From assembly GCF_003324165.1 (NCBI RefSeq), contig NW_025407843.1:594002-658001 (forward strand): a stretch of DNA of 64,000 nucleotides. The letters are read 5' to 3'. This document shows, piece by piece, positions 11,195 through 21,235 of this stretch. The notes under the pieces were generated by a model. It saw only the letters and a list, made by a program, of their open reading frames with translations. It had not been told where the DNA came from and made no database searches. Every line of letters begins with the position of its first letter. The stretch's first letter is position 1. Position numbers and translations under genes: made by a program. This DNA comes from Naegleria lovaniensis. Its lineage: Eukaryota > Heterolobosea > Eutetramitea > Acrasida > Naegleriidae.

Positions 11195-12133
11195 TTATAA
11201 CTCATCATCATCATCTGGTAATGGAAAGCCATCATAATACATGTGATCCTTTTCCATTATTTCAATACGTGTGGAATCAATGATCACATTTGGCGGTTTG
11301 AGGTTGGTACAGGAGATGAAAGCACTGCTGTCAAATGTGAAATCTCGATCCTTCAACAATTGTCGAGCCAAACTCAAGAATGGATTTTGAATGCAATAAT
11401 TTCCTTTCGCACTCACGTCATAGTACGCGATATTCTTTTTTCGATGGAACCAAATATGCCTCCTTTTCACTTTTCGATCAATGAAATCAACCTTATTTCC
11501 ACACAATACAATAGGTATGGTTTGTTGCTGGTTGGAAAAGGCTTGAACCTTTCGATAATATTGAGGAATTACTTTGTATGACATTCGTAAAGTCGTGTCA
11601 AACATGAGGATGGCACAATGAGCGTTTTGATAAAACTCTTTCGGAATACTCTCGCCGTCATCATCGAAATGTCTATTATCGTTTTGATAATCCCAAACCT
11701 GAAAACAAATTTTACCTTTAGGAGTTGCAAATGTGATGGGATAGATGGTTGTATTGATTTCAGGAAGCTGTTGAACGGAGTTTGGATCAATGTTGAAACA
11801 ATTGATAAATGTTGTTTTTCCAACCAGTCGGCTACCCAAAAGAAGTAATTTAAATCTTGCAATCACGGGATCTCTCATATGATTTTTAAATTTAGTGAAT
11901 AATTCGGAAGAGACAACTTCATGGCCCAAGTCCACTAATTGAATTTTTACTAAATTCTTTTCAAGCTCGGATTGGAAAAAGGAGGATGAATGATCATTCA
12001 TCTTTGTTTTTTTGTTACTGGTCATTTCAGAATCTGTATGATGATGTTCGGTGGTTGTTTTTGCACCTTCAAAAGGCTTTTCACTGCTATCAGAAAGATG
12101 CGAATCTTCTCTCTCGGAACTCATTCGTTTCAT
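11195..12133 (-). CDS. Divergent Ran-like small GTPase lacking the switch II glutamine
   Basis: The 312-residue protein has a ~90-residue Ser/charged N-terminal extension, then a Ran-type G domain. It shows G1 GSRLVGKT (100-107), G4 GNKVD (212-216) followed by the Ran-specific DRKVKRRHIWFHRKKN, G5 SAKGNY (241-246), and an acidic DDDDEL C-terminus like the DEDDDL tail of Ran. The G3 box that should read WDTAGQ reads WDYQND (147-152), so the catalytic glutamine and its flanking residues are absent. Nucleotide binding looks possible; Ran-type GTP hydrolysis looks impaired. The start is set at the ATG at 12133 behind an A run; an upstream in-frame extension overlaps the end of the next gene. Probably a paralog of canonical Ran with a changed role. 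Confidence 0.85.
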   Translation of the reverse strand: MKRMSSEREDSHLSDSSEKPFEGAKTTTEHHHTDSEMTSNKKTKMNDHSSSFFQSELEKNLVKIQLVDLGHEVVSSELFTKFKNHMRDPVIARFKLLLLGSRLVGKTTFINCFNIDPNSVQQLPEINTTIYPITFATPKGKICFQVWDYQNDNRHFDDDGESIPKEFYQNAHCAILMFDTTLRMSYKVIPQYYRKVQAFSNQQQTIPIVLCGNKVDFIDRKVKRRHIWFHRKKNIAYYDVSAKGNYCIQNPFLSLARQLLKDRDFTFDSSAFISCTNLKPPNVIIDSTRIEIMEKDHMYYDGFPLPDDDDEL

Positions 12134-12194
12134 TTTTTTCTTGTTTTTTCCGGAAAAACCTGGAATTTGAAATGTGATGAAAATCGATGACAAT

Positions 12195-15100
12195 CTATTT
12201 GGTAGCAACAAAGTACAACGATGGAGATTGTTCATCTTGAGCTCTTTCAATATCGATTTCTGCAAGTCCCTTTCCATAACATTTCACTTGAGTAAAACCC
12301 ACACCTTTCAATTCGTCATAAAATTCGTTCCGTGTGAACATTCCAAATGTGTTGAGATCGAATAAGCAATGTCTTTCATACAGTGGTACTTCTTTCGAAT
12401 GTTGGTCGAATCTCACTCGTTCCATGACACAATGTTGTGCGTGACTGAGTAAGCGAATTTCTCTACGAGGATTTGCTGTATGATTCTCAATTTTCAACAA
12501 ATTTCCTTCTCTAATGTATACATTGAAAGGAATTTTCAAATGTTGTTGATTGTTGTTGTCGTAATCTTTGTGATTGTCTCCAGAAATACCAACATGTCCA
12601 TCGGTAGAGTCATATCTCAATTCACGCATCTTGGAAAACTTTTCAGCGTGTTCCACTTGGAAATTAGTTGTATTGAAAATGAATTTACCTCCTTTTTTAA
12701 GATGTTCAAAACAGGAGGTAAAAACCTTGGATAGCCTTCCAAATGCATTGCGTAATTGATGGCTTGCCTCATGACAATGACATCAAATTCTGCTTCTGGA
12801 ATTTTCAGTTCTTGCATGGATGTGACATGTGTTGGAATGGTGCGAGTAAATTCTTCTCCATAACAAGTGGTTAATTTTTTCATGGCATATGACAACATCT
12901 TGTCGCTTTGATCGGCCAATGTGAATGTTCGAAAACCTCTCTCATAGAGTAATCGAGTGACTTCTCCAGTTCCACAACATAGATCACAAATATTTGTGAA
13001 ATTCTTGTTGTCAGGAAATTCTCGATCGAGTACATCAATTAAATCAGTCGACTGGATTTAATGCTAGCCGTCTTGTGTGAGTTCAACTTTAAGACACTTA
13101 CCTTCTGAAATCTTGCATAAATCATGTCATATAAATGAGCAAATTTAAAGTAGGCATGTCCTTCTCCGAGTGCATGAATAGCCTCTTCCACTTCATCACT
13201 CTGCTCTGCTACCGAAATGATTCCATGCTGTGGAATTTCTACAATTTTCTCTCCATGTGACATTTTTGCTGCCACTGCGTCAACGTCTTCCTGAGTTCCA
13301 GGTGAATAATCAAAATCAGTCATATTATCACAACTTGGGAAAATATGTGCGTGTAAGATGAGCTTCACTTCTTTTCGATTCTCGAACAGCCATGCAGCAA
13401 CATTTGCATTGAGAGATGATTTATGTCCTTGCTGGGAATGCACATGTAACTCTTGTTTCTCGAAATCTACATGTGACACATAGACAATGTCTTTCAAGGT
13501 TGGATTTTGCTTATTACTAGCTCGAGAGGTGATTAAAAATCCGGAATATGGGCTTGGAGCACGCATTGCTACAAATCCAAAATGTGAAGAGCTATTTTCA
13601 TCGTCGTCAATGTTTCCATGGTTGGAGGTGTTGCAGTGTTTAGACGTTAATTCATCATCCTCATCATCAAAATACTTATCAAATAGTCCTAGTGTATATG
13701 CTTTTTTCATATTTTCAAACATTTTACAAAGTGTCTGTGGCATTTCTTTTACATAATCAACATAGTTGCCATCTCCTTCTTGCGAACAATGGTTTTGTAG
13801 TGCCTATGAGAAACTCGTTTTTCAATGTTTGTGACAAGTATGTTGGCAGGTTGTGAGAGAGCATGGAATGACACTCTTCTCTGGAGTAATTAGTGTAATA
13901 ATTCTGTTACCAAAATTGGACGAATCACTTTTGAGGGTTGAATTGGCAACAGTAAGATTGGAATGATTTTTGATTCCATGTCTGTAGGCCGTATTGATTA
14001 GCTCTTTCACAGTTGGAACTCCTGTCAGCAATTTGAAACCCACTAAAAAGACTTTTGGTTCCACTTTTTAACAAGTGAAATTATTTTTGGTAACTTGATC
14101 AATGTGAGTGTTTGAGTGTCGAGATCGGAGCTCATTTTGTCATTGTGTTTGTTCTCTACTCCATAGTCACTCACAGCTGCAGATAAAATGACAACATCAG
14201 GCTGTGTTGTAGTGACAAGATTTTTCAATTGTTCATGATATTCGTCAAAGGTGAAATAGGAATATTTGTGAAGATTGGATTTGTACATTGAATCGAATTC
14301 ATTTGGCAGACGCGATGCTTTGCTATAAATTAGAATACGTGTTCAGGAATGTCAAGGGTATCATGAAAGAGCAGATCTTTCAAAAACTTGATTTTCGAAA
14401 AACTTACCTGTGTAGAAAATGAACCACATGACCTCTGTTGAGGCATTCGTTCGCAATTTGTGCACCTGTAGTGCCCATGGAGCAATTACTAATGTACCGA
14501 ACAGTGTCAATAGGCACTGCTGTTCCTCCAGATGTAATAATAATTTTCAATGACTTGTTGTTCAATGCGTGTTTCGATGGAGCGCTACTCGATTTGTTCA
14601 TCCAGTCATTGTAGGCTTGTCTCAATCGTGAAATACCCTCCCTCAATACATCAATGGTTTCTGGTAGAACAAAATTTAGACGAGTTTCCAAACGAGATTT
14701 TCCATCTAGGTAAGTATAACAACTTGGTTCTAAATCCAGTTGGTATTTGGAGGAGGCAATTTTTAGCAATTGAGAAATGTCGTCTGAAGCTTCTGTTTTG
14801 CTTTTTTCATTCTCTGGTAGTGTTTGGTTTTCAGACCGTATGCTCTTTGAGGCATTCTTGAATCTCACATAAATGAAAATTCCACAATCTGCTTGAGTCC
14901 ATTCGACTTGATCTTTTACATCATTAAAAATTTCGTTCAAATATTTCAGTGTAATGTCTCTTCTCTCTTTCACAACTCTACGCCATGAATGTAGATAGGT
15001 GTTGCTCTCTTCTGAAATTGCTGCTGCACATACTTGTTGACATAAGGTTGAAGTAAATAAATCCTGATCCAGCTTCTCTCTGTGAATGAGACCTTTCAAA

Positions 15101-16088
15101 GAATGTCGATCGTTCGACTTGTCATGTTGATGTGATGGATCGTTCATAATGATATAACCAGTGCGAATTCCTGGAGCAAGAATTTTTGAAAACCCTCCAA
15201 TCAATATGGTGTGATTTGGCATCATTTCAAACAAGGTTAGTGGCCTTTCGTTTCCGTTCAGGTATAAGAAGTCATAGGGGTTATCTTCAATGACAATAAA
15301 TTCAAAATCGTCACTTCTTGACTTGACAAGGAGCGAGAGTAATTGTTTTTCAGCATCAGAAATACGTGAACCGTTATAGGCTTGATAATTGGAACATAAA
15401 TAAATAACAATTCTTGGGCGCTTTTGTGACAAGCCAGAGTTTGTCGTGGATGACTGCTGACTACTGGTTGTCACATTGACAATTGGAATTCTAGTTAATT
15501 TTCGAATAAGTTCTTCCACAGTTTCAAAGCTATCGACCGTCACAGAATTGACTTTTTGTTTTTCATTGTTGCTCACTCGATTTCCAGAAAGACAAAACTT
15601 TTTCACCAATCGAACAGTCCCAAAAAAGCATGGCTGCTGAAGAAAAAGAATGGTTTCAGCTGACTGTTCGTGAGCACTGGACATTGAATGGTTAAACAAT
15701 GCCGAAAATACAATATTGAGAGCTTGTTGAGCAGAAGAAGTAATATGGACATGTTCTGAATGGATCATGGTATCATCTTTGTGTTGAGTAGACTTCTCTG
15801 TTGCAACATTCTCTCTTCTCACTGTTCTATTGTACAAATTTGCAATTGCTTGACACAAGGACTCTTCTCCCTTCGGAGATCCATAATGAAATAATTCATC
15901 AATTTTGATCTTTGCTAAACTTTGTTCAATGATCGGAGCCAATCCTGAAAATGATGTGTATCATGTTCTTGATCACGCTTGGAAAAATTCTCAGAGTTGA
16001 TCCGCTCGGAATCCAATGATGAACCTTGTGTCGAGGAGAGGACAGAAGGAAGAGAACCTGTGGCAAAACGAATGCGTGATGATTTCAT
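12195..16088 (-). CDS. Four-domain fusion: PLP aminotransferase - CoaB-like ligase - class II aldolase - SAM methyltransferase
   Basis: Read 16088 to 12195. (1) A fold-type I aminotransferase of the MocR/KAT kind (about 16088-14600): FHYGSPKGEESL, IEDNPYDFLYLNG, and the PLP-lysine motif GGFSKILAPGIRTGY. (2) A CoaB/phosphopantothenate-cysteine ligase-like domain (about 14560-13880): IIITSGGTAVPIDTVRYISN, VVILSAAVSDY, VFLVGFKLLTG, VANS. (3) A class II aldolase/adducin-like domain (about 13800-13095) with metal-binding HAH in LILHAHIF and IPQHGIISV. (4) A SAM methyltransferase (about 13060-12195): DLCCGTGEVTRLL, ILKKGGKFIF. Introns: 14323-14407 and about 13046-13095, both with clear GTAAGT donors, plus a 69-nt intron near 13804-13872 with weak sites. 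One-base gaps are likely at 14065-14069 (T5) and 12693-12698 (T6). An intron or frame break near 15945-16030 joins the first exon. The pathway is unknown; the domain mix suggests synthesis of a modified amino-acid amide. Confidence 0.75.
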
Positions 16089-16398
16089 TTTTTTATTTTA
16101 AAAACCTAAGGTCCATGAACCATGAACTGGAGTTCTCAATTTACAAAACCTTAGTTGACTAATTCAATAATAATAATTTCTTCTGAGAAGGAATGGCAGT
16201 TGTTGCTGCACGTTCAATGAAGAATAATTGGTCTGGATATTTTTAAAATAATTTATTAAATTTTTTTTTAAAAAAAAATAACACATCAACGACACCCTGT
16301 TGCCCTCTCCAACAGCTTGTTACCCGCCCACAAAGCGATTCAGAGGCAACACGAACATTTCTTAACCGACACAGTCCCAACACACCATAACGCACGAA
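16089..16398. other. Intergenic region, divergent promoters
   Basis: About 310 bp between divergently transcribed genes. It contains a long T run followed by an A run at about 16260-16279 (a potential hairpin or bent DNA). No gene is seen. Confidence 0.45.
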
Positions 16399-17982
16399 AT
16401 GAAATCCACTACTACCACTCAAACAACATCAAACCATGCGAGCGAGGAGATTGTATTACCCCTCTCTTCCTCTTTCTCGTCCTTTGTAGACCGAGAATGG
16501 AGCTTGATTCACTACGATCAAGCCTCTCAAGAGAGTTTGATGTTCAATATTGTAAAGGTAACGTTTCTAATTTCGAGTCGTACTGACCCTGTTGTTGACT
16601 TTGTCCCATTCAAACTTTACAGTAGCTTGAAATACAAGTTTTGTATTGAAGTTGAAACGGAGAGCATCAAGACAGCAAATAACTCACTGCTCTCTGATGA
16701 AGATGAACAACAAACAACACGAACGAATACAAACGGTCAGAACATCACGAAAGAAACAACGCTACCACAAAAACTTTTGGCAGACATTGATATTGTGAAC
16801 ACTCACGATGGAGCTTCACTTCTCAATGACAACAGTCATACAGGTAAGAAGAAGGAAATTCTGAAAGGAGAAACACATCTTTCGCTGCAGCCAACCTGCG
16901 AGGGAAGAAAACCAATTATTGCCAAAAGGAAACATCGTCGATCCACAACAACATCCTCAAAACACAATAACGGTAAGGGAAATGACAACATGACTCACGA
17001 GGATGATGATTGCAGCAGTACTCACAGCTGCTGCCTTGAGGACTCTCTCAGCACCCACTCCAACCATGGCCAGTCGTCTTCACAACGAACGACTGACAAG
17101 AATACTACCACTTCAACACGAAGCTTGCTCACTTGTAACACTAAATTTCAATTCAGTGATGTTGCGTATCATCACCAAAAAGAAAACATTTGTATGAGAG
17201 TTAGCTTGTTCACTCCTGAAGCTTACTCTCAAGGTAAGCAAAACCCTCTTATTGTTATGGTAAGTGCACCATTCCAAATATATGGGAGACGAACAACAGA
17301 ACAGAGAGACGAGGAAGTCACCAAAAAGAGGCTCTACATGGAACAAGCCAAGGATGTTGACCCATACGAAACCTTCCTTGCCAAGAAACTCAAGTTAACC
17401 ATGAGCGACGATGAGAAGTTCCAACTCTATGAGCAACAACTTGCATCGCTGATGGAAACGATACGCTCTCTGCCCAATGAAGAACAACCATTGGCCTACG
17501 AGCTAGCATTCAGACGTTTGGTTGCTGGCTGTGACCAACCTGTTCGTTTCGATACAACTAGCGACTCTTTGGAAAGCACGACTGAGTTTGAGGAGATGAA
17601 TACCTCGAATTCTCCAACCCAGGAAGTGGTTGAAGCTATGGAACCTTGCGAAACACTTGCTGAAGATCCATTCCAAGAAGAATTTTGGCTGTGCGAGCCA
17701 AGCTTCTTGCCCTCTGTTCAAGGTGATACTGCCCAGGAGCTCTCAAGTAGCAACGTTATTACCTCTCCCTCTACTATGTACTCGTGTGAAGAAGTATTGT
17801 CATGTCCTCAGTATGAAGACCCTTACTCGACTTTTCTCAAGAAAGAACTCGATGATTTTGATATCTCTCGATACTCTGAACTGGACTCTCTTAACTTTTT
17901 CGACTCGGACATCTCTGAAGGCTCTGACTCTCAGTCCAATGCATTTGACGCATCTACCTTTGATTTGTTAAGCAGTTTTTAA
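16399..17982 (+). CDS. Unidentified 527-residue protein with a basic, beta-rich central block
   Basis: I cannot name this protein. It has a Ser/Thr-rich start, a short beta-rich segment (about residues 45-85), a disordered middle with a basic cluster AKRKHRRS (a possible nuclear localisation signal), and a more conserved-looking block around residues 245-300: FQFSDVAYHHQKENICMRVSLF, then IVMVSAPFQIYGRR. An acidic/Ser-rich tail with two DPY-(E/S)-TFL(A)KK(E)L repeats (near residues 320 and 480) follows. The central block plus basic cluster and acidic tail is the layout of a transcription regulator, but this is inference from composition only. It is a single exon with no frame break, and its 3' end converges on the ARF-like gene. 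Confidence 0.75.
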   Translation: MKSTTTTQTTSNHASEEIVLPLSSSFSSFVDREWSLIHYDQASQESLMFNIVKVTFLISSRTDPVVDFVPFKLYSSLKYKFCIEVETESIKTANNSLLSDEDEQQTTRTNTNGQNITKETTLPQKLLADIDIVNTHDGASLLNDNSHTGKKKEILKGETHLSLQPTCEGRKPIIAKRKHRRSTTTSSKHNNGKGNDNMTHEDDDCSSTHSCCLEDSLSTHSNHGQSSSQRTTDKNTTTSTRSLLTCNTKFQFSDVAYHHQKENICMRVSLFTPEAYSQGKQNPLIVMVSAPFQIYGRRTTEQRDEEVTKKRLYMEQAKDVDPYETFLAKKLKLTMSDDEKFQLYEQQLASLMETIRSLPNEEQPLAYELAFRRLVAGCDQPVRFDTTSDSLESTTEFEEMNTSNSPTQEVVEAMEPCETLAEDPFQEEFWLCEPSFLPSVQGDTAQELSSSNVITSPSTMYSCEEVLSCPQYEDPYSTFLKKELDDFDISRYSELDSLNFFDSDISEGSDSQSNAFDASTFDLLSSF

Positions 17983-18094
17983 TAAAAACTCCAAAATTGC
18001 AATGAATTCGATGATTTTTCAAATCCTGTTTTATCGCTGTCATTAAGGCTTCTGCTTTGTAAATAAAGTTGTCCGTCCCCAATACAATGCAAAT

Positions 18095-19861
18095 CTACAC
18101 CTGTTCATTCCGTTCCATCTTTAATAGATCAGTGACATTAATCAACTGGCCGAAATTCATTGACCCCACGTTCCAAAAGTTTTTCATGACCAAGCTTGAA
18201 AATAACCACGAAAATCCCTCATAAATTCCCTCTCCGGTTCGGGCAGAACATAATTGAATTTTCAGTCGTTCTTCTTTCATTCGTGAATCACTCACCTTTT
18301 TGTGCTGCTTACTTAGCAATGGTGAGTAGACGCTCACTTGTTGCTGTTTTAGCCATTGATTCAATGTAGAATTTTCAAAGAGTTCCACAAGTTCCTCATA
18401 CGTTTCTTTCATAATTTTGGTTCGTTGCTGATGTTGATTTTGAGGAAATACCTCTAACAAACAATCCACCTTATTAGCGAGAATGAGCACACGACAATCT
18501 TTCTTGGCTAAATTCATATCAATATATCGATCTAAACATTCTTTGGCTTCTTCATATCGAGATTTGTCAGATGCATCAATGACGTAAATAATTAAATCAG
18601 CCGAGTAGAGAAAGTGTGACCATAATGATCGAATCCTTGTCATTCCTCCAATGTCCCTCTATGATTGTAGTGAAGTATTATTTGTTTTTTTTTGTTGCAA
18701 ATAATGACAAGATACAACCATATTATGTTTACAATCAATTTTGTAATATTTCATATAAATAAAAAAAATTCAATACATCCAATCACAACCTACCACTAAT
18801 ATTTCCACATTTTCATGATAAATTGTTTCAGTATTAAATCCAACAGTTGGTATTGTTTCCTTCAAATGTTTCAAGTTAGGATCTTTCATCTTTTCGAGGA
18901 GGGAAGTTTTCCCAGATCGATCCAATCCAACCATACATGCTTGAAACACTTTTGGTGGTTCCATATTACCTTTCCTTTCGTAGACTTTTTGTGACACATC
19001 TTCTGCTTCTTTGGAAAATTGTTCTCCTAAACTTGTCATGATACTATTCGAAGTTAAGCATAACAATTGATACCAAGAATGTGACTCATAGCGATGGATT
19101 GTTCTCAGTAATGTGAAAAGTAATGGAAGAGAATGTTCTTGAAGGTATTTTTGTGTTTGTTTTTTGTTATCAGTAAAGTATAGAGAGAATAAATCTTGCA
19201 ATAACTGATTGTCCATGCTTAAAGCGGAGTTGTTGATGTTGCTGTTGTGGTGGCTTCTATGGTTGTTGTTGAATCGATCATTGCTACTACTTGCAATAGA
19301 GCTTGATTCTGTCAGTGGTGGATCAATGTCAGCATGTTCTGGAAAAAGTAATTGTGTGAAAATTGGGCCAGTGATTCGATCTGTAAACATCTCCACAGAG
19401 TCATTAGGGAATGCACCATAGTAAGATTTACCAATTTGCGTCGCTAAGCATCTATTAAGCTTGTGTTGTAAAGGTTTGAATTGCGCTGATGAAGAAACAA
19501 TGGATAATAAAACTTTGGCCACAAACATGTCCGTACATTCGGATGACATGCTTGAAAGGTCTAATCGATTCGCAATGAATGAAATGCCCGCGTCGAGTCG
19601 TTTTGAAAATTCTCCATTGCTATTTTCATAATTGTGAAAAACATTCAACTCTCTCAATTCTGACATGTCTGCTTTTTCTTGTTGAAAAGGACTTGATAAT
19701 ATCCAAACAACAATGATTGCCAATAGTTGTTCTGCGCTCGCCCTACAATGACGTGACTGAAAAATTCGTAACAAGAGAGGTAATTGTTGTGGAGAGTCAC
19801 TATCTGTTTGAGTTAATGAAGGAAGCTCAATTAGAGTATTCACAATAGTATTTCTTTTCAA
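18095..19861 (-). CDS. ARF/ARL-like GTPase domain with long helical N-terminal region
   Basis: Exons 18794-19861 and 18095-18658 are separated by a 135-nt intron (GTAGGT...TAG, 18659-18793). The splice creates the ARF switch II region ILV|RDIGGMTRIRSLW. G1 reads GLDRSGKTSL, PTVGFNTE is the switch I motif of ARF proteins, G4 is NKVD and G5 is CSARTGEGIYEG. Two departures from ARF: the W-D-V-G-G-Q box reads R-D-I-G-G-M, so the catalytic Gln is Met, and about 270 helical residues precede the G domain where ARFs have only a short amphipathic helix. The first in-frame ATG is at 19666, but coding-like sequence extends back to 19861, where it meets the end of the BTB gene in a frame shifted by one base. 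It may therefore be the C-terminal half of that gene. Confidence 0.8.
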
Positions 19862-21168
19862 TTATAATAATATAGAGCTATGGATGCGTCTTGTGAAATA
19901 CAGTCAAATTGATCTTTCAACTCACACACCCACAACTGGGCTTGAATTTGAATTGCTTCTCGATCCAAGTGATTATTGTAAATTTGTCCACCAATTACAC
20001 ATGACAAGTTCGAGGCAATGATGTCAATAGCTTGTAACACCAGAATTTCTGAGAGGTCAGGAGAGATTTGTACAGCCTTTTCAAGTAATATCATGACATT
20101 GTACTCATTCATGACTTTTGAAATTGAGTGAATTAAGCTTGCAACTCCATATTCATCTGCCTTATCGATCAATCGCAGTAAATCTTTCATACCAATTAAA
20201 GAATCACCAGGAAACCATTCCAAATTGGCAAAACTTGTTCCAAGAATTGGAATTCCCAATTCTCCAACATGAATAAAATCCATGACTCGTATAAAATCCT
20301 TCTCTTCTTCAATGGATCCATTAATAGTCATTTCATTCATCTTGGATTCTATCATTTCACTCTGCATCATTGTTTTTAAAATAGTACTTTGTTGTATCAT
20401 TCGATTTCTATTGGCATGTAAAATGGTTCGTGAGCTTGTTAAAGTAATTTTGAAATAATTAAATTCACTACACTTTTCTGTATATTTTAAATAATATTGT
20501 ATCAATGTCCAATCGTCATCTAAAAGGCTCACCTGTTTTCCTGATTTCAAACTTGAATTTTCAAGAATTTCTTGTTCTTCTTCTTGATTTTTCTGACGAG
20601 AAGATAATTCCGTACTTGAATCATTGTATTGTTCATCCTCATCATTCTCCTCCTGATCGATCAGAGAAAAGTAATCCAAATGTTGTTTAAACGTCGTTGC
20701 TTGAAGATGATCATTCTCTTGATCATCTAAGGAACAAGTACTTGCAAAATCACTCTCATCCTCTTCATAACAATATAAATAATAATACATGTGCTGTTGA
20801 ATGGTTGATATTTCATGAACATGTATTCCATCATCATCATGTTGAGATGAATTTTCCAGAGATGGAATAACTGTTCCGATCATGCTCGGAGCTTCTTTGT
20901 TATCATCATTCTCATGATGAGATGTTGAGAGTGATGAGCTCGGAGCCGAGTGATGGTCTTTATCATTCGTCGTACTTATCATCACTTTACTCGTATGAGA
21001 TGCAAATAAATCTTCTTCATCGGAATTATCAAAATCATCATAAAATTGATCAATCTCTTCTTGTTCATTCTCATACTGTGGTTGTTGTTGTGCTTCCTTG
21101 ATCACAGTATGAGGAAAGAGTATTTGTGGAGTTACAAATTGTTGATCGCAATAAAAGTGAGAGTCCAT
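19858..21168 (-). CDS. Acidic protein with BTB/POZ-like domain
   Basis: The first ~210 residues are disordered and strongly acidic (Asp/Glu/Ser/Gln). The remaining part resembles BTB/POZ followed by BACK-like helices: ITLTSSRTILHANRNRMIQQSTILKTMM matches the usual H-x3-L-x-x-x-S-x-x-F-x-x-M pattern loosely, then FIRVMDFIHVGEL, DLLRLIDKADEYGVASLIH and VLQAIDIIASNLS. BTB proteins often serve as cullin-3 adaptors; that role here is inferred. The stop codon overlaps the first codon of the ARF-like ORF, and a single missing base would fuse the two into one ~800-residue BTB-helical-ARF protein. It ends without a recognisable 3' intergenic space, which favours the fusion. Confidence 0.6.
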   Translation of the reverse strand: MDSHFYCDQQFVTPQILFPHTVIKEAQQQPQYENEQEEIDQFYDDFDNSDEEDLFASHTSKVMISTTNDKDHHSAPSSSLSTSHHENDDNKEAPSMIGTVIPSLENSSQHDDDGIHVHEISTIQQHMYYYLYCYEEDESDFASTCSLDDQENDHLQATTFKQHLDYFSLIDQEENDEDEQYNDSSTELSSRQKNQEEEQEILENSSLKSGKQVSLLDDDWTLIQYYLKYTEKCSEFNYFKITLTSSRTILHANRNRMIQQSTILKTMMQSEMIESKMNEMTINGSIEEEKDFIRVMDFIHVGELGIPILGTSFANLEWFPGDSLIGMKDLLRLIDKADEYGVASLIHSISKVMNEYNVMILLEKAVQISPDLSEILVLQAIDIIASNLSCVIGGQIYNNHLDREAIQIQAQLWVCELKDQFDCISQDASIALYYYN

Positions 21169-21235
21169 CTCGAGAAAGATTTTTTGTGTTGTTAAATTCT
21201 GATCGAGTTCAATTCACACACAGTCATGTTTTAAT

